Shown: positions 8,304-17,118 of the stretch, in pieces
Layout of the letters: every line of letters starts with the position of its first letter
Position numbering within the stretch: the stretch's first letter is position 1
Assembly (NCBI GenBank): GCA_938007935.1
Contig: CALLMD010000006.1
Span: 57,156-121,155, forward strand
DNA length: 64,000 nucleotides
Direction of reading: 5' to 3'
Source of the DNA: an uncultured Hellea sp.
Lineage (GTDB): Bacteria > Pseudomonadota > Alphaproteobacteria > Caulobacterales > Maricaulaceae
Translations under genes and position numbers: made by a program
Notes under the pieces: model-generated
Told to the model about the DNA's origin: nothing
Databases searched by the model: none
What the model saw: only the letters and a program-made list of their open reading frames with translations

Positions 8304-8653
8304 ATATTTAGGCCTAACAGTTTCGCATTTGTCATCTGCCGAAGCCGGTTTTCCATAGCAATGAGTTTACTGTCCAAAACAGGGTCGTCGCGCTGTTCTT
8401 CAATGACGTTACATGCATGAGACACAGTCGAAAAATGCCGCCCAAACACTTCCCCGATCCGCGTCTTTGTTGATCCAAAAATACAATGCATTAAATACAT
8501 CGCAATTTGGCGCCCAAAGCTTATGTCACTGGTTCCTTTTTTATGGCTTAATATTTGGTTTTCTGGAACCGAAAACTCCAATGATACAGTTGAAACCACC
8601 AAATGGGCCCGAGCCGTATCTATATAAAAAGGTGTTGGATTTTTTTTGCGCAT
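8300..8653 (-). CDS. Stand-alone DnaA domain IV-like DNA-binding protein
   Basis: 117 aa from the ATG at 8653. This start is preferred over the track start at 8668 because GAGG sits 7 bases upstream. The central part (RQIAMYLMHCIFGSTKTRIGEVFGRHFSTVSHACNVIEEQ) matches the C-terminal DnaA domain that binds DnaA boxes, including the STV-HA signature, but there is no AAA+ part. It could bind DnaA-box-like DNA as a regulator or compete with DnaA. It is coupled to the DUF6456 gene. Fold assignment is solid; role is unknown. Confidence 0.75.
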   Translation of the reverse strand: MRKKNPTPFYIDTARAHLVVSTVSLEFSVPENQILSHKKGTSDISFGRQIAMYLMHCIFGSTKTRIGEVFGRHFSTVSHACNVIEEQRDDPVLDSKLIAMENRLRQMTNAKLLGLNI

Positions 8654-8786
8654 ATTGTCCTCATTCATTCACTGAAGTCACTATAACATGATTATAGTAA
8701 TTGAGGATTATATTCCTAGGATTTTTTTCCTATTATATCAAAAGCTTGTGAGTAAGTTTAATCTCTAGCTACTTAAGCTTTTGAAA

Positions 8787-9296
8787 TTAAGCATATTTTA
8801 TCTGTGGTTCCTCTCGGATGAAAACAGCATCAGACAGCTTCACCATATGGTCATAACCGAGGATAAGATCAATATCTCTTCCATCAGTCGATAAAGGGAG
8901 TCTAATCCAAAACTGTGCAAAATGAGCCCCATTAGGCGTTCCGGGGCGGGTGACCCCGGCAAAAGGACGTCGCTTATCCACGACTTGTCCTAAAACCCGG
9001 TTCCAATAAGCACAGCGATTACCGAGCGGTAAATCATCAATATACTGTCCTTGAATTTCGTCCTGATATAAATTCCAAAATCCAGTACCCGCCAAACGAT
9101 AACGATAGCGCTTCTCCTGTCCCTGACGTTCCACGCCAGTTAAGCTTGTCATTGGCAGTTGATCAATAATATCTTCGGGCAATATATCGGCGCGGGTAGG
9201 AAACGTACCACCTTGGCATTTAGAGCGCCAATAATCGTAAAATTTTTGTTGCTCTGGTAAAACAATTTGATGCCTAAATGCATTTGCCTGCAACAT
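8787..9296 (-). CDS. PAS_5 (DUF1457)-type PAS-domain protein
   Basis: A 169-aa single-domain protein. YDYWRSKCQGGTFPTRADI and the following DIIDQLPMTSL are the typical opening of the PAS_5 family of Alphaproteobacteria. The rest gives the PAS beta strands (YRYRLAGTGFWNLY ... ILGYDHMVKLSD). It has no kinase, HTH or membrane segment, so it probably senses a ligand and signals by protein contact. AGGA lies upstream of the ATG. Such proteins are often tied to cell-cycle or surface regulation, but nothing in the sequence proves that here. Confidence 0.75.
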   Translation of the reverse strand: MLQANAFRHQIVLPEQQKFYDYWRSKCQGGTFPTRADILPEDIIDQLPMTSLTGVERQGQEKRYRYRLAGTGFWNLYQDEIQGQYIDDLPLGNRCAYWNRVLGQVVDKRRPFAGVTRPGTPNGAHFAQFWIRLPLSTDGRDIDLILGYDHMVKLSDAVFIREEPQIKYA

Positions 9297-9446
9297 GATC
9301 CTAGCCCCTCAAGCCTCTTCCCACATCATCAGTGAATCGCATCGGCCTTTGCATCAAGACTTTGTTAACCATATTTAGGTCGTTAACAGCTTATTAACCA
9401 TGTTTTTTGTTACGGTGCCGATTCAATTAAGCGCGGCGGCAAGCTT

Positions 9447-9848
9447 TTATCTATTCTTGCCTAGACCCGTCTTCTTGGCGAGGGCGGAACGCCGTTTCGC
9501 ATAATTAGGCGCAACCATGGGATAATCACGCGGTAATCCCCATTTTTCGCGATAAGCCTCAGGGGTCATATTATACTTTACGCGCAAATGTCTTTTAAGC
9601 GACTGAAAGGGCTGCCCGTCTTCCAAGCAAATAATCGCATCATCAGTTAATGAGTTCTCAATGGGAACGGCAGGCTCTGGGCGCGGTTCAGCGTTCACAT
9701 CCTCAGGTGACGCGACGCGCTGAATACCCGCAAACACGGCTTCAAACAGGTCTGGTAGTTTATCAGAGCTGACTTCATTGTTGGATAGATAGGCGGCCAC
9801 AATGTTAGTGGTCATTTTCATTAAGCGCTCTTTGTCAATGTCGCTCAA
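9447..9848 (-). CDS. MucR/Ros family transcriptional regulator
   Basis: A 133-aa DNA-binding regulator. The C-terminal half (CLEDGQPFQSLKRHLRVKYN, then TPEAYREKWGLPRDYPMVAPNYAKRRSALAKKTGLG) is the Ros/MucR zinc-finger-like domain. The second metal position is Asp (CxxD) and the second His position seems to be Tyr/Asn, as in MucR forms that fold with little or no zinc. The N-terminus (IVAAYLSNNEVSS) matches family oligomerisation regions. The start is TTG at 9848, kept because MSDIDKERL aligns with typical MucR N-termini; an ATG at 9821 is the alternative. It lies 9 bases after the last antiporter gene on the same strand. Confidence 0.88.
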   Translation of the reverse strand: MSDIDKERLMKMTTNIVAAYLSNNEVSSDKLPDLFEAVFAGIQRVASPEDVNAEPRPEPAVPIENSLTDDAIICLEDGQPFQSLKRHLRVKYNMTPEAYREKWGLPRDYPMVAPNYAKRRSALAKKTGLGKNR

Positions 9849-9857
9849 TGCTCTGAC

Positions 9858-11591
9858 CTAAACCGATGTAATAAACATAATGAGTAGCGCTATCACCAAC
9901 ATACCAGCCGTTAACACCGCCGCTAAGCCGCTAGGCGCTGCCTCACTCATAGCTCCTGCTGGGCTGAAGATTTGATAGAGGCGCTTACCGGCATTATCGA
10001 TAAATGTTTTACGCAGGCCTGTGATGTTCACACTTAAACGTGTCCACATTGCGCCAATCCATTTCGCAATACCCAAACCAAGTTTTCTATAGGTCCAATC
10101 AAAGTCGATAATCTCGGCCCGTTTTTCAGATGGATAGAGACCATATTTCTTAAGGATACAGAACGCTGTTATCGCCGCAAACAAAAGCTGTAATTGGAAA
10201 ATAACATGGTCAGGTGTGTAAGGATGATAATCCACTTCATACGGCAAAAGTGAATATAGTAATTTATACCCGAAGCTAACACCCGGTAATGCAAAGACAA
10301 TACAAAGCAAGGAAGCAAGCCCCATGGCCGTGAGCATATTCCAAGGCGCTTCTTTAACCCGCCGCCCGCTATCATGTGAGAAGAAGGTGAAGTATGGCAC
10401 TTTGATGCCTGAATGTTCCATAACACCCGCAGATGCGAATAAGAGCATAGCCAGCGGCACCCAGAGATGTTCCTCAAGTGCGGCTGTTAAGATCATAGAT
10501 TTCGTTACAAAGGCCGATAGTAATGGGAAAGCCGCAATAGACCCCGCCCCAATCAGGCAGAATAATGTCGTATAAGGCATAGATCGGAATAGACCGCCAA
10601 GCTCAGACGCTTTGGTTGTACCTGTACGCAGCATCACCGCGCCCATCGACATAAAGAGTAAGCCTTTAAAGATAACATCGGCAACAACGTGAGCCGCGAC
10701 GCCGTTCATGGCCAGAGGCGTACCAATACCGATACCGCAAACCATAAAGCCAAGCTGGTTATTGAGTGAATAAGAAAGAACCCGTCTTAAGTCATTTTCG
10801 ATAACCGCAAAGAATACTGGGAAACAGGTCATCACCGCACCGATATAGATAAGAATATCTTCGCCTGCAAAGCCGCGCGCTAAGGCATAAAGTGCGAGCT
10901 TAGTCGTAAAGGCCGAGAGAATAACCGTACCCGTAATAGAGGCTTTGGGATAAGCGTCTTGGATCCAGTTATGGAGGAAAGGAAAGCCGCACTTAATACC
11001 CATGGCAATTAAGAGGAGCCAGCCGCCCGGCGCGCCAAGGCCAATATTGCCAAAGGTGAAATCGCCGCCATTCGCGCGGCCATAAACAATCGCCCCCGCG
11101 AGTAATAATACGCCAGAAAGCACATGTATGGCCAAATAACGGATACCAGAGGCGTAAGAATGCTCGCCGCCTTTCCAGACTAGGAAAACGGAAGAGATCG
11201 CCGCGAGTTCCCAGAAAATGAAAAGGGTCAGCAAATCACCGGAAAATACACCTGCAAGGGCCGCGCCCATATAAATAAGCGCCGAGCTATCCGTAATTTT
11301 ACATTTTTCATGCAGGCCATAAATCGCGTTTAAAACGCCCGCTAAACAGAAGAGATAGCCCCAAATCATCGAGAGGCGATCTATACGCAGAGTGGTATAG
11401 TCCATCCCCGCAAAATTTATGACGCCGCCAATCACTTCTTGCGCGCCATAAATTTGGAAAATCATCACGGCCGCAAAAATCGGGGCTAGCAGCACAAGGG
11501 CTTTGCGGATTGGGCTGACGGGTAGGAAGGCACATATTATGCCTGCCAGAATAACCCAAAGGCCTGGATTGATTTGAAGGATATCAATCAT
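9858..11591 (-). CDS. mnhD: Mrp antiporter ND4/ND5-like subunit D (third copy)
   Basis: A 577-aa, many-pass membrane protein of the proton-translocating Complex I ND4/ND5 / MrpA-MrpD superfamily. The conserved FWELAAISSVFLVWKGG gives the Glu of TM5, and the broken-helix region includes GIKCGFPFLHNWIQDAYPKA. The track start is 21 codons too early; ATG at 11591 has AAGGAG 6 bases upstream and overlaps the previous gene by 8 bases. The C-terminus extends beyond the usual D length with an extra helix and a final TM. It is the most diverged of three D-type subunits and may fill the place of MrpA, which is otherwise missing. Confidence 0.85.
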   Translation of the reverse strand: MIDILQINPGLWVILAGIICAFLPVSPIRKALVLLAPIFAAVMIFQIYGAQEVIGGVINFAGMDYTTLRIDRLSMIWGYLFCLAGVLNAIYGLHEKCKITDSSALIYMGAALAGVFSGDLLTLFIFWELAAISSVFLVWKGGEHSYASGIRYLAIHVLSGVLLLAGAIVYGRANGGDFTFGNIGLGAPGGWLLLIAMGIKCGFPFLHNWIQDAYPKASITGTVILSAFTTKLALYALARGFAGEDILIYIGAVMTCFPVFFAVIENDLRRVLSYSLNNQLGFMVCGIGIGTPLAMNGVAAHVVADVIFKGLLFMSMGAVMLRTGTTKASELGGLFRSMPYTTLFCLIGAGSIAAFPLLSAFVTKSMILTAALEEHLWVPLAMLLFASAGVMEHSGIKVPYFTFFSHDSGRRVKEAPWNMLTAMGLASLLCIVFALPGVSFGYKLLYSLLPYEVDYHPYTPDHVIFQLQLLFAAITAFCILKKYGLYPSEKRAEIIDFDWTYRKLGLGIAKWIGAMWTRLSVNITGLRKTFIDNAGKRLYQIFSPAGAMSEAAPSGLAAVLTAGMLVIALLIMFITSV

Positions 11592-11937
11592 GGTGATCTC
11601 CTTCGGTCGAATATTCTGGGTCAGGTAACCCGCCTTCACCGTAATAATCTTCATTGCGCGCTAATAGCTTAAAGAGAGGCCCTGCACTAAAAACGACGAG
11701 GCTATAGGCGACAAAACCGATCACCGTCCAAGAGCCAAAGAAATCCCAAGGCGCGAGGTGATGGGGCGGATAAATCAGGCCAAGCGCCGTACAAATGATC
11801 ATCCCTGCAATAGGAAGCCACATGAAGTTTTTAATGGTAGATTCCCGTCCTAGCCACAGAAAGGGCACAGACATGGGATGCGCATTTGTGCGCTCTTCGA
11901 GTTCAGCCTCACTTAAGTTTTCAGGTGATTTGGCCAT
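11584..11937 (-). CDS. Small two-TM protein of the antiporter operon
   Basis: 117 aa with two likely membrane helices (about residues 40-57 and 70-88) and a charged C-terminus (EDYYGEGGLPDPEYSTEGDHHD). It abuts the second D-type gene and overlaps the third by 8 bases, so it is surely part of the operon. I do not recognise it as a standard Mrp subunit A-G. By position it is probably an accessory subunit linking or assembling the third D-type protein. Function not assigned. Confidence 0.65.
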   Translation of the reverse strand: MAKSPENLSEAELEERTNAHPMSVPFLWLGRESTIKNFMWLPIAGMIICTALGLIYPPHHLAPWDFFGSWTVIGFVAYSLVVFSAGPLFKLLARNEDYYGEGGLPDPEYSTEGDHHD

Positions 11938-13422
11938 CTAAAACCCTCCTGGCAGCATAGGACCTAAAAACTCTGCGATAGGTCCGGCGAAGAAGAATAA
12001 AATAAGCGCGCCAAAGGCCGTTACAACTGGCGGGATGATAACCCAGCGGTGCTTCTTTCGCTCCTCAACAATATGCAGATCTTTTTCTGCATTTGCTGGC
12101 GGTTTCATAAAGGCCCGAATAGAGATCGGCAGAAGGTAAATAATATTGAGAATCGAGGACACAATCAAAGCCGCCATCAATATGCCCTTCCCGCTATCCA
12201 GCGCGCCGACCATTAAGAAGAACTTCGGCCAAGACCCTCCCATTGGCGGAATGCCGATAATAGACAGCGAGCCAACTAGAAACGCGCCAAAGACCCAAGG
12301 CATAGACCGCCCTAGGCCATCTAGTTTAGAAATTTCAGTTCGGTGCGCGACGGTATAAATCGCGCCCGCGCACATAAAGAGGGTAATTTTACCCCAAGCA
12401 TGCATGACGATTTGCAAGCCCCCGCCAATTAAAGCCATGGGCGTCGCAAGCATGGCCCCTAAGGTAATATAAGAAAGCTGAGACACTGTTGAATAGGCCA
12501 AACGGGCCTTAAGGTTGTCTTGGCGCATAGCAATAATTGACGCCACCACAATCGAAATCGCCGCCACCCACGACAAGATTGTGCTCATGGACGTATCAGC
12601 CATCACAGACGGCCCAAAGATAAAGACAACGATTTTAAGAATGGAGAACACCCCAGCCTTCACAACGGCAACAGCATGCAAAAGCGCAGAAACAGGCGTC
12701 GGCGCTACCATGGCATTAGGTAGCCAAGGATGCACCGGCATGAGCGCGGCTTTGCCAATACCAAAGGCAAAGAGGAAAAGCAGAATAGATGTCGCCAGAG
12801 TGGACGTCCCTTCTGGGAAGACGCCGCCAACGGCAAAATCGGTTGTACCAGCGATAACCTGCGTGCCGATAATGGCGGGCAAGAAGAGCGCCAAGGACGT
12901 GCCCATCAAAATAAGGGCATAAATCGTGCCGCCGCGTTTGGCCTTGGCATCGCCTTTATGGGTTACCAACGGGAATGTCGAAATTGTCAGGGCTTCATAG
13001 AAAATAAAGAGCGTGATTAGATTGGCTGACGCCGCAATACCCATTGCCCCAAAAATCGCAATCGCCACAAATGTATAAAAGCGCGTTTGGTTTTTCTCAT
13101 TATTGCCGCGCATATAACCAATCGCAAAGAGCGAATTGACAATCCAGAGTGAGCTGGCGATGGCTGCAAATGTCGCTCCAAGGGGTTCAAGCTTGAGCTT
13201 AACATCAAAGTTTCCTGCAAATGTCCCCAAATGTAGTTCTGGACGCGCGCCGCCAGATACCATTGAAATCAATCCAATAACATTGGCAAGCAAAGCTACG
13301 CCCGCAACGAGCGTAATGCCCTCGCGAATATTGGCATTTTTGCCAAATAGCGGAATAAGCGCGGCCGCAACCAACGGAATCATGAGCAAAAGGAAGAGCG
13401 CGAGTTCAGCAGTATAAGTCAT
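11938..13422 (-). CDS. mnhD: Mrp antiporter ND4/ND5-like subunit D (second copy)
   Basis: A 494-aa polytopic membrane protein. LITLFIFYEALTISTFPLVTHKG carries the TM5 Glu of proton-pumping ND4/ND5-type subunits. GKAALMPVHPWLPNAMVAPTPVSALLHAVAVVKAG carries the conserved Lys/Pro/His features of the TM7-8 region. It sits one base after the first D subunit and directly before the small two-TM gene. It likely forms one of the ion-translocating modules of the complex. MnhD and hydrogenase-4/MbhH-type subunits are hard to separate by eye. Confidence 0.87.
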   Translation of the reverse strand: MTYTAELALFLLLMIPLVAAALIPLFGKNANIREGITLVAGVALLANVIGLISMVSGGARPELHLGTFAGNFDVKLKLEPLGATFAAIASSLWIVNSLFAIGYMRGNNEKNQTRFYTFVAIAIFGAMGIAASANLITLFIFYEALTISTFPLVTHKGDAKAKRGGTIYALILMGTSLALFLPAIIGTQVIAGTTDFAVGGVFPEGTSTLATSILLFLFAFGIGKAALMPVHPWLPNAMVAPTPVSALLHAVAVVKAGVFSILKIVVFIFGPSVMADTSMSTILSWVAAISIVVASIIAMRQDNLKARLAYSTVSQLSYITLGAMLATPMALIGGGLQIVMHAWGKITLFMCAGAIYTVAHRTEISKLDGLGRSMPWVFGAFLVGSLSIIGIPPMGGSWPKFFLMVGALDSGKGILMAALIVSSILNIIYLLPISIRAFMKPPANAEKDLHIVEERKKHRWVIIPPVVTAFGALILFFFAGPIAEFLGPMLPGGF

Positions 13423-13423
13423 G

Positions 13424-14962
13424 CTACGCTCCTGATCCTAAAAGAAGACGCGCGGCGGCTTCGGCAGCGCCGACGAAATTATCTCCAAGATTAAATATAT
13501 TTGATCCGATGGCGATTGACATAATGGCTAATACCCACATCGGCACAAGCATCATGAGCGGAGCTTCATTACGCTTAGCAACTTCGCCGTTAATTTCTGG
13601 TGCGTCGCCAAAATAAGCCGAGAGCAAAATCCGTCCCATATAAATAATGGCTAGAACAGAGGTCACAACAATCACAGCAACTGCCCACCACCAACCTTTA
13701 TCAGCGGCGGCTGTGGCAAGATTGACTTTGGACACAAAGCCCGCGGTGAAAGGAACGCCGATTAAAGATAGCGCTGAAACTGTAAAAGCGCCCATTGTCC
13801 AAGGCATCGTCTTTGATAATCCCTGAAAATCTTCTACGCGCGTAATACCAAAGCGATACCAAAACGCGCCAAGCGCGATAAAAAGACCGCCTTTGATAAC
13901 GGCGTGATTAAGTAAATGCAGATAGCCTGCCGCAAGGCCCGCTGCCGTTGCAAGGCCAATGCCTAAAAGCATATATCCGACCTGAGCCACAGATGAAAAG
14001 GCGAGTGTTCTTCGGACATCTGTTTGGAAAATCGCCTGTAGTGAGGCAAATATCATCCCGACAACCCCGACGCCAATCAGCAAATATTTCACCAAGGTTC
14101 CGACATATTCAAAGCTTGGATCAAACACAGTAAAGGTAAATCTTAGCAACAGGTAAAGCGCGGCTTTCGTGGCCGTAGAGGCCAAGAATATCGTCACCAT
14201 GCTTGGCGCGTATGCATAGGCTCCAGGAAGCCACGTATGTAGCGGGAACATGGCAAGTTTTAAGCCAAGACCGACAACAATGAAACCAAAGGCAACTTTG
14301 GCCACGCGTGACCCGCCATCAAGATCGGCCAAAATACGGGCCATATCCGCCATATTCAGCGTCCCAGTCTCCATATAAAGAAAGCCCAAACCAATAACAA
14401 AGAATGTCGCGCCGATTGATCCCATAATAAGGTAATTAAAACTTGCTGTTAGGGCCCGTCGATCGCGCGCGGCGCCCATGGCAACCAAAGCATAAGTCGA
14501 GATAGAACTAACTTCGAGGAAGACAAATACGTTAAACGCATCACCCGTTACCACCATGCCCATAAGACCAGCAAAGCAAAGTAAGAAGGCTGCATAGAAA
14601 GGCGCGCGTTTCTTTGGCTCAACCTCGGCAATTGTGGCTGGCATACCATAAACCATCGTGAGGACAGCCATGGCTGAAATCAGGAGTAAAACAGGCGCGC
14701 TCAGAGCGTCGACAACTAATCCGATTCCATGCGGAGGATCCCAGCCGCCCATCGAATAAACCGTCGTCCCCTCGGACATCATATTTAGCACAAGACCAAA
14801 ACTTGTGAGCGTAACGATTACAGTAACAATAAAGGCCGTCCACCAGGCTAAGGATCTGCTGGGTAAAATCGAGGTAATGGCGCCCATTAAGAGCGGGAGA
14901 ATAATAATGAATGCTGCGCCGTGCTCAATTAACCACGACGGGAAAAGAGAAAGGAGGTCCAT
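13424..14962 (-). CDS. mnhD: Mrp antiporter subunit D (first copy)
   Basis: A 512-aa polytopic protein of the ND4/ND5 family. FNVFVFLEVSSISTYALVAMG contains the key Glu, and GLKLAMFPLHTWLPGAYAYAPS the Lys and His/Trp motif. QTDVRRTLAFSSVAQVGYMLLG is the TM11-12 signature. It directly follows mnhC (stop and start overlap as TGATG), the normal C-D order, so this copy is the most likely orthologue of canonical MnhD. Part of a cation/proton antiporter in the inner membrane, expected to serve sodium or pH homeostasis. Confidence 0.92.
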   Translation of the reverse strand: MDLLSLFPSWLIEHGAAFIIILPLLMGAITSILPSRSLAWWTAFIVTVIVTLTSFGLVLNMMSEGTTVYSMGGWDPPHGIGLVVDALSAPVLLLISAMAVLTMVYGMPATIAEVEPKKRAPFYAAFLLCFAGLMGMVVTGDAFNVFVFLEVSSISTYALVAMGAARDRRALTASFNYLIMGSIGATFFVIGLGFLYMETGTLNMADMARILADLDGGSRVAKVAFGFIVVGLGLKLAMFPLHTWLPGAYAYAPSMVTIFLASTATKAALYLLLRFTFTVFDPSFEYVGTLVKYLLIGVGVVGMIFASLQAIFQTDVRRTLAFSSVAQVGYMLLGIGLATAAGLAAGYLHLLNHAVIKGGLFIALGAFWYRFGITRVEDFQGLSKTMPWTMGAFTVSALSLIGVPFTAGFVSKVNLATAAADKGWWWAVAVIVVTSVLAIIYMGRILLSAYFGDAPEINGEVAKRNEAPLMMLVPMWVLAIMSIAIGSNIFNLGDNFVGAAEAAARLLLGSGA

Positions 14963-15426
14963 CAGTCAGCCGTCCCTTCCAGATTATATTGATAATCTAG
15001 CGCCTCGATCTCGTCTTCTTCGATAGTGCCATATATTTCACGAATTCGAACAATCAAAGATAATCCAATTGCGAGAGTCGCAACGCCAACAACAATAGCT
15101 GTTAGAATAAGAACGTGCGGCAAGGGGTTTGAGTAAAGCACATCGGATTTTGCAGCGGCATGACCCACAGCCTCTTTGGCCCCCGCCGCTGCCACCAAAA
15201 CAGGCTCCAAGCTGGCATGGTCATCACCATGGCTATCGACAATGATAGGCGGCTGCCCGCCTGAGACTTTGCCTATGGTGATATAGAGCAAGAAAACGGA
15301 TGTTTGAAAAATTGAAAGACCGACGAGCTTCTTGATAAAATTACGACTTGCAAAAACCACATAAAGCCCTGTCATCATAAGAATGATAACAATGGCATAA
15401 TTATATTGTTCAAAGAGGACAGACAT
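14962..15426 (-). CDS. mnhC: Mrp antiporter subunit C
   Basis: NuoK-like subunit with three membrane helices (YAIVIILMMTGLYVVFA, LVGLSIFQTSVFLLYITIG and VLILTAIVVGVATLAIGLSL). A hydrophilic insert rich in Ala/His between helices 2 and 3 makes it longer than typical MnhC. The start at 15426 (MSVLFEQYN) is preferred over 15432: GAGG is well placed and the ATG forms TAATG with the mnhB stop, like other junctions in this operon. Confidence 0.9.
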   Translation of the reverse strand: MSVLFEQYNYAIVIILMMTGLYVVFASRNFIKKLVGLSIFQTSVFLLYITIGKVSGGQPPIIVDSHGDDHASLEPVLVAAAGAKEAVGHAAAKSDVLYSNPLPHVLILTAIVVGVATLAIGLSLIVRIREIYGTIEEDEIEALDYQYNLEGTAD

Positions 15427-15893
15427 TACCAATCCTCACTTTCCATATCAGGCTGACGTGAGCCAAAGGCATAAAATATCGCAACCATGACTGTCGCAAC
15501 AGTGACAAGAACCCCAAGCTCAATCGCGATAATCCCGTAATGTTGTCCATGGGCTGCATCATGGGCAAGAACGCTATAATTGAGGAACTCACCGCCTAAA
15601 ATCCAAGCCAAAACACCGGTGCCGCCATAAATCAAAACACCAAGAGTCATGCCAATTCTAATCCAAGAGGGCGGAAAAGCTTTCTTCGCTGCATCTAAAC
15701 CGAAAATAAGCGCATAAAGGATGACTGAGGCCGCTAAAATGACACCGGCCTGAAATCCTCCGCCCGGCCCAAAATCACCATGAAATTGAACATAAAACGC
15801 GAATAAAGCGATAAACGGGATTAGAAATTTAGAGACTACCCGCAAAATTACATGCGGGTCGTGTTCGATGGGTTCTTGGATAGGATCTGGCAT
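15426..15893 (-). CDS. mnhB: Mrp antiporter subunit B
   Basis: A 155-aa MnhB/MrpB protein with about four membrane helices. FGPGGGFQAGVILAASVILYALIFG is the family signature (Gly-rich segment leading into a helix), and YGGTGVLAWILGGEFLNY is also typical. It overlaps the upstream MbhD-like gene as TAATG and mnhC as TAATG. In other Mrp systems B is essential for assembly of the complex. Confidence 0.92.
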   Translation of the reverse strand: MPDPIQEPIEHDPHVILRVVSKFLIPFIALFAFYVQFHGDFGPGGGFQAGVILAASVILYALIFGLDAAKKAFPPSWIRIGMTLGVLIYGGTGVLAWILGGEFLNYSVLAHDAAHGQHYGIIAIELGVLVTVATVMVAIFYAFGSRQPDMESEDW

Positions 15894-16720
15894 TACGCGT
15901 CTCCCGCCTTAGATTTATTCTTGGGCTTATTCTTGGACCCTTTTGGGCGCCCCCGTTTTGATGATTTAGCCTTAGTAGAGCTCGTTGCCTTTTTTATGGC
16001 AGGTGTCTTCTTTGCAGTAGGTGTCTTTTTAGCTGTCGCTTTACGTTTTGCTGCAGGAGATTTTATTACTTCTATTTCTTCTTCTATCATCTCCGCGGCA
16101 GGCGCTGATGGGGCGGAAATACGCTGCCCATTTGGACTTGCTTGCCAGTGTCCTGCATTCCCATTCAGGCCAAGAAGTAATAAGACCCCGAGACCCGCGG
16201 CAAAAATAACCACGACTTCGCCAAATGTATCATAGCCGCGATAGCTCCCCAGAACAGCCGTCACGACATTTGGAATATGAATTTCATCTGCTGTACGCGC
16301 GATGTAATCCATCCCGACATAGCTATTCGCCGCAGAGTTCGCATCACCATAAGCTGGCATATCCCCAATCGCGAAAAACATGGCTAGGCCCGCAACAATG
16401 ACAACTAATAGCGGCGCAATTTGTTTAGAAACCGGTACAGGATTGGATTGCCGGTCAGCCAATAACATCGCCGCTAGCATTAGAACGGTGGACACCCCTG
16501 CCCCAACAGCCGCCTCTGTAAATGCTACATCCACAGCATCTAGTGAGACGAACCAAGCCGCGCAAACAAGACTATAAACCCCTTGGAGCATTACAATCCC
16601 GAAAAGTGATCGCATTCTGACAATGGCAAAGGCCACAACAACAAGAATGGCCATGAGACCTACATCTAAAATCATTGTTGGAAGTGCTGGCGTGGATGCC
16701 ATAATTGCGGAGACGATCAT
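15893..16720 (-). CDS. DUF4040/MbhD-MbhE-type antiporter subunit with basic AT-hook-like tail
   Basis: The first 190 residues form an MbhD/DUF4040-like NuoJ-type part (FGIVMLQGVYSLVCAAWFVSLDAVDVAFTEA, split here as known family motifs) plus an MbhE-like end (GYDTFGEVVVIFAAGLGVLLLLG). Together they equal the C-terminal part of canonical MnhA. Residues about 210-275 are a soluble tail: an acidic patch (IEEEIEVI), then Lys/Ala/Pro/Thr repeats like histone H1 (KKTPTAKKTP) and the AT-hook core RGRPKG at 256-261. The tail is in the same ORF with no sign of frameshift and is not part of known Mrp subunits. By the positive-inside rule it should face the cytoplasm. Confidence 0.82.
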   Translation of the reverse strand: MIVSAIMASTPALPTMILDVGLMAILVVVAFAIVRMRSLFGIVMLQGVYSLVCAAWFVSLDAVDVAFTEAAVGAGVSTVLMLAAMLLADRQSNPVPVSKQIAPLLVVIVAGLAMFFAIGDMPAYGDANSAANSYVGMDYIARTADEIHIPNVVTAVLGSYRGYDTFGEVVVIFAAGLGVLLLLGLNGNAGHWQASPNGQRISAPSAPAAEMIEEEIEVIKSPAAKRKATAKKTPTAKKTPAIKKATSSTKAKSSKRGRPKGSKNKPKNKSKAGDA

Positions 16721-17118
16721 TTCACGTCTCCATCAATTTCTGGCGCTTTATATTTACCCAGCTTAGGCTTGAGGCCCGCCTTATAGGCGGCATGCGCGAC
16801 AGCATGCGTTGCCGTTGGACTTGTTATAAAGAGAAAGAAGCCAACAATTAGTAATTTCAAACTCATTTGCGAGAAGCCCGATTGTAGAATGAGGCCTAAT
16901 AAAATTAATTCTGCGCCTAATGTGTCTGTCATGCCCGCGGCGTGCAATCGCGTATAAAAATCTGGCAGTCTCAAAACACCTAATGTACCCGCAAGGACAA
17001 AAAATAGACCTGCAAAAATAGAAACAACCGAGGCGACTGTTGTAATGAGGCTCAGCCAATCAATATGAATGGCCGCAGACTTTACCTCTGTGGAAGAAGC
17101 TAGAATTAAATCAATCAC
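16717..17118 (-). CDS. mnhG: Mrp antiporter subunit G
   Basis: A 133-aa MnhG/PhaG protein. Three membrane helices are visible, with the signature GTLGVLRLPDFYTRLHAAGMTDTLGAEL (known family motif, quoted in parts) and the conserved SPTATHAVAHAAY near the end. The start overlaps mnhF by 4 bases (ATGA), and its stop overlaps the MbhD-like gene by 4. Order E-F-G ahead of the MbhD-like gene and B-C-D marks the group of Mrp operons lacking a full-length MnhA. Confidence 0.92.
   Translation of the reverse strand: MIDLILASSTEVKSAAIHIDWLSLITTVASVVSIFAGLFFVLAGTLGVLRLPDFYTRLHAAGMTDTLGAELILLGLILQSGFSQMSLKLLIVGFFLFITSPTATHAVAHAAYKAGLKPKLGKYKAPEIDGDVK

Noticed and set aside
8700-8735. Further copy of the CCTAGG palindrome family near 8712
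   Set aside because: Only the 8-base TCCTAGGA is shared; the second hairpin and terminal repeats are missing.
12146-13417. Several plus-strand ORFs opposite the mnhD genes
   Set aside because: Shadows of the real minus-strand genes; low-complexity Thr/Ala/Ser-rich translations without start signals.
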